Assembly (NCBI GenBank): GCA_964489215.1
Contig: CAZAYB010000003.1
Coordinates: 1-33,961 of the forward strand
Direction: 5' to 3'
From: CAZAYB01 sp964489215
Lineage (GTDB): Bacteria; Planctomycetota; Phycisphaerae; Sedimentisphaerales; Anaerohalosphaeraceae
Length of the DNA: 33,961 bases
The notes below the pieces were generated by a model, which worked only from the letters and a program-made list of their open reading frames with translations, was not told where the DNA came from and did no database searches. Shown here piece after piece: positions 15,865 through 24,959 of the stretch (position 1 is the first letter of the stretch; the number at the start of each line of letters is the position of its first letter). A program made the translations under genes and the position numbers.

Positions 15865-16488
15865 TCAGGAAAGGTCTTTTGCCAGGTCAACCGCACTTGC
15901 TGCGTCTGGTGCGTATCCGTCAGCACCGATCTTGTCAGCATAACCCTGGGTTACAGGTGCTCCGCCGATCATTATCTTGCAGTCGATACCAGCTTCTTTA
16001 ATTGCCTTTACGGAATTTTCCATGGCAGGCATAGTTGTTGTCAAAAGTGCGCTCATACCCACGACTTTCGCTCCGGTTTCCTTGACTTTCTCAACGAATT
16101 TTTCCGGCGGTACATCAACGCCGATATCAGCCACTTCAAAGCCTGCACCCTTGAGCATCATAACTACAAGGTTTTTGCCGATATCGTGCAGGTCGCCCTG
16201 AACGGTACCTATCAAAGCTTTGCCTACAGGCTCAACGCCTGCTTCGACCAGTTTCGGTTCCAGTTTTTCCATTGCCATTTTCATCGCCCGAGCGGAAATA
16301 AGAACCTCAGGGATGTAAACTTCGTTTGCCTTAAACCGCGTGCCGATCACATTCATGCCTGCTATCAAACCATCAGATAAAATCTTGTCAGGTGCCATAC
16401 CTTCATCGATAGCTTCATTTGTAAGATCAACCGCTGTTTTCTGGTCCCCCTTGATGATTGCTTCACTAAGAGCTTTCAGATCTGCCAT
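15865..16488 (-). CDS. Corrinoid (cobalamin-binding) protein of a methyltransferase system
   Basis: The protein has 207 residues from the ATG at 16488, preceded by AGAGGA with 7-nt spacing. A TTG two codons upstream is less likely. Residues 1-85 are the helical B12-binding-2 cap domain (EAIIKGDQKTAVDLTNEAIDEG). Residues about 90-207 are the Rossmann B12-binding domain with the DxHxxG motif GDLHDIGKNLV (D99, H101, G104), in which His binds cobalt. Later motifs, VGMSALLTTTMPAM and IMIGGAPVT, are the family's nucleotide-tail contacts. Such proteins carry a methyl group between a substrate methyltransferase (MtaB, MtbB or MttB type) and a tetrahydrofolate or CoM acceptor. Neither partner nor a reactivase is in the window, so it is an orphan here and the substrate is unknown. 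Confidence 0.95.
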   Translation of the reverse strand: MADLKALSEAIIKGDQKTAVDLTNEAIDEGMAPDKILSDGLIAGMNVIGTRFKANEVYIPEVLISARAMKMAMEKLEPKLVEAGVEPVGKALIGTVQGDLHDIGKNLVVMMLKGAGFEVADIGVDVPPEKFVEKVKETGAKVVGMSALLTTTMPAMENSVKAIKEAGIDCKIMIGGAPVTQGYADKIGADGYAPDAASAVDLAKDLS

Positions 16489-16752
16489 TTTCAATTCCTC
16501 TAAAATAAATTAACATACCATTTCCATTTTTTCAAATTCCCCCCGGAACCCATTCCACATGAGATATCCATTTGGAGGTGATTTTAGCCCAAAAGCGGCA
16601 CAAATGCAAGTCCAAACATATTCGGCCAATATTTTAACGGGATAAGAGTACTAAAAAGCAATTTTTTAATATTTTTTATTGCCGTTTTAACAAATAATAT
16701 TACAAATACAAAAAACATCCTAAATACTGCTTAATTAAGGATTGACCAACAA

Positions 16753-18846
16753 ATGAGTCATTATATTGTACTGGTAAAACAGGTACCCGATGTATCACAG
16801 ATAACTGATAATGCGTTTGACCCTGAAACCGGCAATCTGGTCAGAACAAGGCTTCCAAGCGTAATAAATGAACTGGACGCCCAGGCTCTGGCATTTGCAA
16901 ACCTCATGAAAAACCAGGAAAACGACCCCCAGTCTAAGGTAATTGCCCTTACTATGGGCCCGCCGATGGCAGCTGAGGTATTGACATACAGCCTGAGCAG
17001 ATGTGCCGATGACGCTGTTTTGCTTACTGACAGGGCACTTGGAGGGGCCGATACATGGGCCACCGCTAACCCGCTCGCTTATGCGATAAAGAAAATAGTT
17101 ACGGATAAATTTAACGGCAGCAATGATTATTATGTCGTTGCGGGTATGCAGTCTGTTGACGGGGATACTGCCCAGGTACCCGCCCAGATAGCCGAGGAAC
17201 TGAACATACCCTGTATTGCCTATGCCACAAACGTAGCTTACGAGCAGGACAATTTCAGGATTACAAGGATAATCTCAGGCGGAACGCAGGTTGTTGAGCC
17301 CAAAAGCAAACCGGCAGTCATCACCGTAGCAAAATATGAATATCCGATATATGCCGGTTTCGCAGCCACCAGAAAAGCTGCCAGATTTGAAACAACCACC
17401 TGGACCGCTTCTGACATTTCAGCTGCGGCAACGGGAGTAAAGGGTTCTAAAACCAGGGTCATCAGGGTGTTCCCCCCGGGTAAAACCACTCGAAAATGTC
17501 AGCATATTGAAAATGTAAAGCAGCTTGCCGATGTTATTATGCAATCAGCCGGGCAAAATGCTGAAACTGAAAAGCCCGATCAGCAGCAGGACGGCAAATA
17601 CATACTCCCGGCTAAAAGAGAAAGTCTGTTTGACAAATCTTTCGAAGGGACCGAAAAAGAGGCAAGGGACTACGAAGCGCTTCGAAACGAACTGCGGCTG
17701 CTCAATATTAGCAATCCCGAAAAAATTGATGACGAAATCAAGCAGAAGATTCTAAACAGTGAAAAATTTAAGGTTCACGAACGTGCCCTTAACGATATGA
17801 TAGAATCTTTCCGCAATGATAAGACCAGCTACACCGGCCAGGTCTGGGTTATGGCAGAACATGACGGTGAAAAGATTAACTCCGCAACTTTTGAACTTAT
17901 TGGAAAGGCACGCGAACTTGCCGACTCGCTTGAAACTAAGGTCGGTGTATGCCTGGCAGGCGACAGCGTCAGGAAGTTTGCCGATCAGCTGGCACATGCT
18001 GGAGCCGACGATATTTATCTTTTGGAAAACCCCTTTCTTGCCAACTTTGACCCGTTCTGTTACAGAAAGGCTGTCTCTGACTGTATACAGAAGTATTCGC
18101 CGCAGATTGTTCTCTACGGCGCTACTCCGCAGGGCAGGGTTTTGGCACCGATGGTATCATACAGAACAGGTTGCGGTCTGACTGCCGATTGTACCGGGCT
18201 CGATATCCGCGACAGTTCAAGAAAAGGGCAGGTAGCCATTCTATTTCAGACAAGGCCTGCTTTAGGCGGTAACATCATGGCGACCATAGTAACGAAGGAT
18301 TCTCCATGCCAGATGGCAACGGCCAGACCCGGGGTTATGAAACGTATGACACCTGATGAGTCGAGGACCCCAAATGTCATTGAGCATAATGTTGAATTAT
18401 CGCAGAACGACCTTAGCCTGAACATCATAGAAACGGAAAAAGGACAGGGCGATGTTAATTTCGAAGCTGATGTCATAGTAGCAGGCGGCAAGGGTATGCA
18501 AAACAGGGATACTTTCAATGCTCTTACATCGAACCTGGCAGAGATTATCACCGAAAAGACTTCGGCATACGCCGAACTTGGAGCAAGCAGGGCAGCGGTC
18601 GAACAGGGCTTTGTAGAGCGTGTTCACCAGGTGGGACAAACCGGAACCGCTGTTGGGCCAAGGGTATATATTGCTATCGGCATATCAGGTGCGATACAGC
18701 ACATGATAGGGGTTGCCAATTCCGAAACTATCATTGCTATTAACAGTGACCCTGATGCACCTATCTTCCGACAGTGCGACTATTATATTGTCGGAAATGC
18801 CGAAAAGGTCATTCCGGAATTAGTTGAAAATATAAAATCCGCTTAA
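16753..18846 (+). CDS. Electron transfer flavoprotein, fused EtfB-EtfA
   Basis: The protein has 697 residues and combines both ETF subunits in one chain. Residues 1-260 are EtfB-like: MSHYIVLVKQVPDVSQ, LPSVINELDAQAL, VIALTMGPP and the AMP-site region GMQSVDGDTAQVPAQIAE. Residues about 265-355 are a charged linker. Residues about 360-697 are EtfA-like, ending with the FAD-binding motifs GQTGTAVGPRVYIAIGISG, QHMIGV, IIAINSDPDAPIF and DY. ETF accepts electrons from acyl-CoA or other dehydrogenases and passes them to a quinone reductase. The next gene, 19 nt downstream, encodes that partner, which fits an operon. The start has AAGGA, but 11 nt away. Split genes are the usual form, so the fusion is notable though seen in some lineages. 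Confidence 0.95.
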   Translation: MSHYIVLVKQVPDVSQITDNAFDPETGNLVRTRLPSVINELDAQALAFANLMKNQENDPQSKVIALTMGPPMAAEVLTYSLSRCADDAVLLTDRALGGADTWATANPLAYAIKKIVTDKFNGSNDYYVVAGMQSVDGDTAQVPAQIAEELNIPCIAYATNVAYEQDNFRITRIISGGTQVVEPKSKPAVITVAKYEYPIYAGFAATRKAARFETTTWTASDISAAATGVKGSKTRVIRVFPPGKTTRKCQHIENVKQLADVIMQSAGQNAETEKPDQQQDGKYILPAKRESLFDKSFEGTEKEARDYEALRNELRLLNISNPEKIDDEIKQKILNSEKFKVHERALNDMIESFRNDKTSYTGQVWVMAEHDGEKINSATFELIGKARELADSLETKVGVCLAGDSVRKFADQLAHAGADDIYLLENPFLANFDPFCYRKAVSDCIQKYSPQIVLYGATPQGRVLAPMVSYRTGCGLTADCTGLDIRDSSRKGQVAILFQTRPALGGNIMATIVTKDSPCQMATARPGVMKRMTPDESRTPNVIEHNVELSQNDLSLNIIETEKGQGDVNFEADVIVAGGKGMQNRDTFNALTSNLAEIITEKTSAYAELGASRAAVEQGFVERVHQVGQTGTAVGPRVYIAIGISGAIQHMIGVANSETIIAINSDPDAPIFRQCDYYIVGNAEKVIPELVENIKSA

Positions 18847-18865
18847 TTTATTACAGGAATTTACA

Positions 18866-20384
18866 GTGGCTAAAGAATACAGCAAAACAGACGTGCTAAT
18901 TGTTGGTGCCGGTCCGGCAGGTTTGGCCGCGGCGATTACAATCAAAAAAAACAGTCCCGAAACTGAAGTTTGTGTTATTGATAAGGCTCCAGCGGCCGGA
19001 AATCATAATCTTTCAGGGGCCGCTCTGGAACCTGCTCCGCTCCATGATCTGCTCGATATGGCTGTGCCCGGTTGGCAGGAAAGCGAACAGGCAAAAAAAG
19101 TGCTTTCTAAAAAGGTTACCAAAGATAATGTTATGTTCATGCTCGGAAATAAATTCTCAGTCAACATAGCATGGAAGATGAAGATTATGAAAGCTCTTAA
19201 GCTTTGCCTTGGCCAGATGTCTCATGAAGGTGACTATAACGTATCTATAAGTGAACTGACGGTATGGCTTAGCGATATAGCGACCGATCTTGGTGCCGAG
19301 GTTATGTACGGTTTTGCGGCTGAGGAAATAGTAAACGACAAAACCGGTGATTTTGCCAGGGGCGTAAAGCTCGTCGATCAGGGACTTGACAAGCATCTCA
19401 ACAAGCAGCCCAATTACAAGCAGGGCGAAATAATTGAGGCTGATATTATTTTGCTGGCAGAGGGGTGTGACGGCCTGCTTACAGAAAAATTTATCGATAC
19501 CGCCAATCTCAAGCGACAGCATCATCAGCTTTATTCGGTGGGTGTCAAGGAAGTGATAAGGGTATCGCAGCAGCAGTATGAAAAATTCTCGGATAACAGA
19601 GCCGTTCATGCAATGGGCTATCCGCTTTGGACTCCCGTTTTGGGCCCGTCAATCTTTGGCGGGGGGGTGATGTACCCTGTCGGCGATAACCGTATTGCGG
19701 TAGGGCTTATAGCAGGGCTTGACTGGAAATTTAACGATTTCAACCCGCAGGATGCGCTTGTAAGATTCAAGGAAACAAAGTTTGTAAATCAGTTTATCGA
19801 AGGCGGAACCGTGGTAGAGGCTGGTGCCAAAATGATACCAGAGGCAGGCTTCTATGGAATACCAAGGGACCCTGGTACGAATACAGTTGGAAAAACAAAC
19901 GTGCTTATTCTCGGAGACAGTGCCGGTTTTGTCAACATGCTGAAGATTAAAGGGCTTCACAATGCTATTGACTCCGGTATGACAGCAGGCAGGGCAGTAT
20001 GTCAGAACCTTGATGCTCCTAAGGTTGCGGCGCGGGTATACACTAGGCTGCTCGACGGGTCCAGGCTGATGGAGGAGCTTAAAAGCGCAAAGCATTTCCG
20101 TCAGACGATCGGTAAATTCGGTATGCTCTTCGGTNNNNNNNNNNNNNNNNNNNNNNNNNNNNNNNNNNNNNNNNNNNNNNNNNNNNNNNNNNNNNNNNNN
20201 NNNNNNNNNNNNNNNNNNNNNNNNNNNNNNNNNNGGTGTGTATGAGACGATACACAGTGAGGTAAAGGCTGCAAATCCATCAAATTGTCTCCATTGCAAA
20301 ACTTGCCAGAGGAAGTGCCCGTTTGATAATATCCGCTGGACAGTGCCGGAAGGTTCAGGCGGACCGAGATACCAGAATATGTAA
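18866..20384 (+). CDS. ETF:quinone oxidoreductase / EtfD-like flavoprotein (interrupted by assembly gap)
   Basis: The GTG start at 18866 has AGGA 7 nt upstream and lies 19 nt after etfBA. The first 423 residues contain the FAD-binding motif VLIVGAGPAGLAAAI, the ETF-QO features AGNHNLSGAALEP and LAEGCDGLLTEKF, and NVLILGDSAGFVNMLKIKG. After 100 Ns (20135-20234) the protein resumes as GVYETIHSEVKAANP and ends NCLHCKTCQRKCPF-DNIRWTVPEG, the ferredoxin-like 4Fe-4S end of ETF-QO. It would pass electrons from ETF to the membrane quinone pool. Both sides of the gap start on codon boundaries, so the true gap must be a multiple of 3 and is not 100. By comparison with ETF-QO, about 90-100 residues may be missing, including one cluster Cys. 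Confidence 0.93.
20135..20234. other. Assembly gap (100 Ns) inside the EtfD gene
   Basis: Exactly 100 undetermined bases form a conventional placeholder. The reading frame requires a length divisible by three, so the size is not measured. Confidence 0.97.
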
Positions 20385-20451
20385 AGGTAAGGTTAGAAAC
20401 GCTGCCTGAAAAAACCGCATAATATCTTTACAGGTCCCGGCAGGCTCGCGA

Positions 20452-21684
20452 TTAAAGATTGTCAGAAATTTCACTCTTTGATTCGCTGGTCGGCTCTGGG
20501 TTCCTGGCTGCGGAAATTTCACCAAGCATCCCGATAGATAATTCTGCAGTTTTACGCGAAGCATTCTCCCTTGCAAGAGGCTCAACAAGACTTACTAAAT
20601 CATGACTTGTCCTGCTTAGCTTCGCTCTGTTGTTAAGGATCTGATGAGCCCTTTTATAGATCGGAGTTATGGAAGTGTAGTAAGGCATAAACTCCGGAAC
20701 AAGCTCCCGGCCGGCGAGGATATTTACCAGCGAAAGAAATCTCGAGCGAACCAGCCATTGCCCGAAAAGTTTCCAAAGTATCCTGCTCGACTGGTACATG
20801 ATTATCATCGGACATCCCGCCGCGGCAACCTGAAGTGTCGCGCTGCCGCTGGCAGTCAGTGCAAAATCACATTTTGAAGCAATAACCGGAACGTTTGAAA
20901 TACTGTACCGGCATTGAAAATCCGGAATCTGAGAATCTTTCAAAAGCTCAAGTTTTTCCTCATTTGGAGCACAGGCTGTAAATTCCATATTCGGCCAGAA
21001 AAACGAAAGCTTCCTGCATATCTTCTGCATGGCAGGCCAGAGCTTTTTAATCTCAGCTGACCGCGAACCGGGAAAAATCGCAATTTTTGCCCTTCGTGGA
21101 TCAAAATCCTTATAAGACTTATAGCTTTTTTGTATCTCGATACCAGGGTCATCAAAAAGCGGGTTACCCACAAATACAGTATCCACATTTCGCCTCTGGA
21201 ACCAGTCCTTCTCAAAAGGCAATATACACGCAAGCTTGTCGCAAAGCCTCCTGAGCTTATGTATACGCCATGACGCCCAGGCCCAAAGCTGCGGAGCAAC
21301 ATAAAAAAGCGTCTTGATACTGTTCTTTTTAGCAATCCGGGCGATATGAAAATTGAACGCAGGCGAATCACATACTATGACAAGGTCAACTTCATTACCT
21401 TTAATATATACCCTTGCCTTTTTAATAAGGTTGTAAAAATATTTTATGCTGGAAAAGGCGTTATATATCATCGCTGCTCGATTTGTGGGGTCCTCGATGA
21501 TTTCACAGCCTGCCTCTGCCATTTTTTCACCCCCTATACCAACGAACTGAAGGTTGATGTTAGTTTCGTTGACGGGGTCAAAACTTGCTTTTTTCATGGC
21601 TGTTATAAGATTTGCGCAATGCGCATCGGCGCTGGGCTCTGCCGCACTTATAAATATCTTTCGTGTCTTTGTCTGGTCATTCAT
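20452..21684 (-). CDS. lpxB: Lipid-A-disaccharide synthase
   Basis: LpxB condenses UDP-2,3-diacylglucosamine with lipid X to make the lipid A disaccharide at the inner membrane. The protein has 410 residues, slightly longer than the E. coli enzyme (382). Family motifs are IFISAAEPSADAHCANLI (N-terminal SGExSGD-type loop, here AEPSAD), FVGIGGEKMAEAGCE, LVIVCDSPAFNFHIARIAK, FYVAPQLWAWASWR, CILPFEKDWF, FVGNPLFDD and IAIFPGSRSAEIK. Later come ALTASGSATLQVA and PMIIMYQSS. The C-terminus has an extra 30-residue polar tail. It ends 67 nt from the convergent EtfD gene and starts 26 nt after the exported CheD-like protein gene, so these two probably share a transcript. Its presence indicates an LPS-bearing outer membrane. 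Confidence 0.96.
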   Translation of the reverse strand: MNDQTKTRKIFISAAEPSADAHCANLITAMKKASFDPVNETNINLQFVGIGGEKMAEAGCEIIEDPTNRAAMIYNAFSSIKYFYNLIKKARVYIKGNEVDLVIVCDSPAFNFHIARIAKKNSIKTLFYVAPQLWAWASWRIHKLRRLCDKLACILPFEKDWFQRRNVDTVFVGNPLFDDPGIEIQKSYKSYKDFDPRRAKIAIFPGSRSAEIKKLWPAMQKICRKLSFFWPNMEFTACAPNEEKLELLKDSQIPDFQCRYSISNVPVIASKCDFALTASGSATLQVAAAGCPMIIMYQSSRILWKLFGQWLVRSRFLSLVNILAGRELVPEFMPYYTSITPIYKRAHQILNNRAKLSRTSHDLVSLVEPLARENASRKTAELSIGMLGEISAARNPEPTSESKSEISDNL

Positions 21685-21710
21685 AAACTGACTTGCTTTA
21701 GCCGGGGCTT

Positions 21711-23180
21711 TTATTCTTCTACAATCTGTTTAAGTATCTTTCCAAGATTGTTCTGTTCACATTCTTTCTCAATTACATATCGGCCATTTTCCAGTTCCCA
21801 TTGAGCATATGCGATATTCCTCGAATAGTCAAACATAACATTTACACTCTTTGCGTTTGGGTTGTGAATGACGTAGATTTGCGACAGCAAAAAGCCGTTA
21901 TCCAGTAATGTATCCAGGATATTCCTGTAACTGTTCAGATGATTTGCGACAATGACAAACTCAACGTACCGTCTCTGGTACATGTATGTATCATAAGCCT
22001 TGATGTTATGAATTATATGCCCAAGCAGATCGGTTCTGCTTTGATTATACATTTTATCAAGCGGACTCAGATGTGCCATATAGCCGAACTTACCGGGATA
22101 AGCAGCAATCAAAGCTGTGCAGGTCGACACACCTGCCGTCTGTATAAGCTGATGTTCATCAGCCTTTAAAAATTCATCTATATCAACATTGATTATTTCT
22201 TTATCTTCCATTTCCGGAAACTCATCTTCAACATTGCAAAGTTCGTTTTCTTTCAATCGCTGCGAAACCTTTTCGTGGTAGTACTTATTATGATCGATAA
22301 AATGCTCCGAAAGCACCTGCGACAAATCTATTTTTGCGACGACCAGCCATTTGGCGCCCATAAACTCAACAACTTCAAAAGACGTCATAGCCGTAAAACC
22401 TCTGTAGTCGGTTACTATCCTGTGTCCTTTTTTTTCACGAAACTTCGGCTGAATGTTCCTGTCGTCAAGTTTGATTTTCAAAATCGTCGAATCAGCGATA
22501 AATATCGATTCTGTGAGCATATATCCATCATGGTTGACCATAACCACTTCTTCTGTAAGCCCAAGCTCATGACCGGAAAATATCGAGTTAATCTTATTTA
22601 TAGCGCACTGGAGAACAAACCATCCCAGATGTTTGCCGTTTTTTACAACAGGCTCAATCAAAAAAGCGGCCGGCTCATCTGAATAAGAATAATAATGGTA
22701 ATCAATAAATGTCTCATTTTTGGGATTTGAACGAAGAGTTTCGGCAAGTCGGCATTTCGAAAATTCGTCCTTGCTAATGTTCTTGTTAAAATCACCTTCT
22801 TTGCGGATAGAATAAAAAATATCACCTTCAGTATTGACAAAAAGAATGTCGTAAAACGCAAGATAATTGTTTATATAATATTTCTGAAGCTGTTTCTTAA
22901 GCTTATTTATTTCATCTTGTGCGTTTTGCGGAGGCCTGGAATTTTTCGACAAGTGCTTGTAATCATTAAGAATATCAAAAAAGGCCAGCATAATATCTGC
23001 TTTGCTGAGCTCTTTGGCCCGTTGGGTAATATTAGTCATATATTCATTGAGCTTAGCCTTCTTTTCTTTCAGCGAATAATCAAGGTTTACATATGCCCAC
23101 TCATATACACTTTTGTCCGCATGAACATCAACAGTTAAAAAACAAATCAAAATAGAAAAAAATAATAACAAACGTTTCAT
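21711..23180 (-). CDS. Exported Cache-like protein with CheD-like C-terminal domain
   Basis: The protein has 489 residues. A signal peptide (MKRLLLFFSILICFLTVDVHA) is followed by a helical region (25-110) and a Cache/PAS-like sensor region (about 115-290: YLAFYDILFVNTEGDIFYSIR, FLIEPVVKNGKHLGWFVLQ, VMVNHDGYMLTES). The C-terminal part (about 345-480) resembles CheD deamidases: GVSTCTALIAAYPGKFGYMAHLSP with candidate catalytic C354 and H370, 16 apart (17 in CheD), and later VANHLNSYRNILDTLLDNG. The resemblance is recognised by motif only. No second membrane helix is visible, so the enzyme-like domain would be periplasmic, unlike chemotaxis CheD. The start ATG has AAAGG 5 nt upstream; a stronger AAGGAGG lies 24 nt upstream, 6 nt before an in-frame ATT. 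It is located between dnaA and lpxB. Confidence 0.75.
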   Translation of the reverse strand: MKRLLLFFSILICFLTVDVHADKSVYEWAYVNLDYSLKEKKAKLNEYMTNITQRAKELSKADIMLAFFDILNDYKHLSKNSRPPQNAQDEINKLKKQLQKYYINNYLAFYDILFVNTEGDIFYSIRKEGDFNKNISKDEFSKCRLAETLRSNPKNETFIDYHYYSYSDEPAAFLIEPVVKNGKHLGWFVLQCAINKINSIFSGHELGLTEEVVMVNHDGYMLTESIFIADSTILKIKLDDRNIQPKFREKKGHRIVTDYRGFTAMTSFEVVEFMGAKWLVVAKIDLSQVLSEHFIDHNKYYHEKVSQRLKENELCNVEDEFPEMEDKEIINVDIDEFLKADEHQLIQTAGVSTCTALIAAYPGKFGYMAHLSPLDKMYNQSRTDLLGHIIHNIKAYDTYMYQRRYVEFVIVANHLNSYRNILDTLLDNGFLLSQIYVIHNPNAKSVNVMFDYSRNIAYAQWELENGRYVIEKECEQNNLGKILKQIVEE

Positions 23181-23232
23181 ATTAACCTTTAATAAAATGG
23201 TAATCCTCCTTTAGAATAAAACGGGTCTGTCC

Positions 23233-24639
23233 TCAGGCGATTGTTTCAATAAGCTGATTAAACGTTTCCCTGGCCCGTGCAACTCGATTGCCCGACGGGC
23301 CTGACCATTTAATCTGGGAATCCTTATTGATAAAATTCTCGATCTTCCTGCACGCCAGGATAACAGTTGCATGGTTCTTGCCGCCCATCAGTTTGCCTAT
23401 CTCAGGAAACGAAAGCTTTGTGTATTTCCTCGCCAGGTACATCGTAAAAGAGCGGGCAAGGCTTACGGTACGGTCCTTTTTCGATGAATGGATATCAGCA
23501 GTTGTCACACCAAAGTATGTCGTAACCGCTGAAGCTATGTCAGAAATATGAACAATAGGATCGGTTCTCGATATATGGTCTGCCAGCACCTCCTGTGCCG
23601 TTTCTAAAGTTATCCCGTCCTTATTTAACGAACCATACGCAACCAGTTTAAGCATTGCACCTTCTAATTCCCTTATATTGGTGCGCATCTTTTCAGCAAT
23701 ATACTGAATTACCGCCTCAGGTATTTGCTTACCCATTGTCTTTGCCCATTGTCTGCAGATTTTACAACGCGTCTCAAGATCAGGGCTGTCTACCTTGACT
23801 ACCATCCCGGAGACAAATCTGTTAACGAGCTTTTCACATAACTTACCTATCATCTTAGGATGTGCGTCCGAGGCAAGAACCACCTGCTTGCCCGCTGTGT
23901 CAATTGTATTGAACGTATGAAGAAACTCCTCCTGCATGGAGGGTTTACTTGCGAGAAAATGTATGTCGTCTATCGCGAGAAGATCGACGTTACGAAATCT
24001 TTTTCTAAAGGCATCGAGCTTTTGGGTTTTAAGAGCCAAAACAAACTGATTTGCAAACTGCTCAGCAGAAACATAAAGCAGATTGACCTCAGGATTCTCT
24101 TTATAAAGCGAATTACATATACCCTGAAGCAGGTGGGTCTTGCCAAGACCGTATCCGCCATGTATAAAAAGAGGATTGAACATCGTTTTTCTCTCTGAAA
24201 CTATAGCTTTAGCCGCACTGTAGGCCAGCTCATTACCATTGCCTACTACAAAATCATCAAGCTTAAGCTTAAGGTTTATCTGATTGTTATATGACTGTTT
24301 CCTTCTCGGCCGAGTACCGGGTTCATTCGCTTTTGTTACCTGTTTAGCCTGCCAGTCCAGCTGAGAACGCTTCTGGTTACCTGCAAGGGAAGGGTCTATA
24401 CCAAAAATTATCCTTTTATCACTGCCGGTAACTTCACGGACAGAGTCAGTTATATCATTATTAAAATGGTTCTCTATCCAGCTGGCAATAAACTGATTAG
24501 GGACCCCGATATTCACACATTCATCAGTAACAGTAAACGTGGTTGAATTTTTAAACCAAACCCGATACTTCTGAGGACCGATTTTGTCATTTATCGCCTG
24601 GCAGATCCCATCAACTTCATCCGTGAAAGTTGCCTGCAT
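23233..24639 (-). CDS. dnaA: Chromosomal replication initiator protein DnaA
   Basis: DnaA binds 9-bp boxes at oriC and opens the duplex. The protein has 468 residues: domain I (1-85: INDKIGPQKYRVWFKNST), a linker (85-130), and the AAA+ core with Walker A GGYGLGKTHLLQ (about 160-170), Walker B LLAIDDIHFL and the sensor region VLASDAHPK. The domain IV HTH signature is DRTVSLARSFTMYLARKYT followed by GGKNHATVILACRKIE. The start is supported by GGGGAG about 6 nt before the ATG. No dnaN or gyrB follows; instead an exported CheD-like gene and lpxB lie downstream, and rsmB lies upstream. DnaA-box-like sequences crowd the upstream region, consistent with an origin or autoregulation. Confidence 0.98.
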   Translation of the reverse strand: MQATFTDEVDGICQAINDKIGPQKYRVWFKNSTTFTVTDECVNIGVPNQFIASWIENHFNNDITDSVREVTGSDKRIIFGIDPSLAGNQKRSQLDWQAKQVTKANEPGTRPRRKQSYNNQINLKLKLDDFVVGNGNELAYSAAKAIVSERKTMFNPLFIHGGYGLGKTHLLQGICNSLYKENPEVNLLYVSAEQFANQFVLALKTQKLDAFRKRFRNVDLLAIDDIHFLASKPSMQEEFLHTFNTIDTAGKQVVLASDAHPKMIGKLCEKLVNRFVSGMVVKVDSPDLETRCKICRQWAKTMGKQIPEAVIQYIAEKMRTNIRELEGAMLKLVAYGSLNKDGITLETAQEVLADHISRTDPIVHISDIASAVTTYFGVTTADIHSSKKDRTVSLARSFTMYLARKYTKLSFPEIGKLMGGKNHATVILACRKIENFINKDSQIKWSGPSGNRVARARETFNQLIETIA

Positions 24640-24959
24640 TCAAGTCTCCCCTTTCTGGTTGACTCAGGAAATAACTAATCCTAAATTTCCGTTGTTATAC
24701 TTATCTGTCTGTATTTGTTAAATTCCTGTTACATTATTATATTATGCATACTTTAATGAAATTCAATAACCAATTGACAACTTTCTTTTCCACAATTCAC
24801 ACCTTAAGCAATTCGCTGAATTTACATGCGAAAAAAAAATAATTTGAACAGGTTATGCACAACGTAAGTCGATATTGTGGAAAACCTGTGGATTTCGTTT
24901 TGAGCGGATTTTAGCTGTTAAAACAATTGTATGATACTGGTATGTTCAAAATTATAGGA
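24640..24959. promoter_or_regulatory. oriC: DnaA-box-rich region, candidate oriC / dnaA control region
   Basis: This 320-nt gene-free stretch between dnaA and rsmB has four DnaA-box-like 9-mers: TTTTCCACA (24786-24794), TTATGCACA (24853-24861), TGTGGAAAA (24876-24884, reverse) and TGTGGATTT (24887-24895, reverse). The first three differ by one base from TTATCCACA. A strongly AT-rich part (24715-24780) could unwind. Location next to dnaA supports an origin, but dnaA autoregulation alone would also explain it. Confidence 0.5.
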
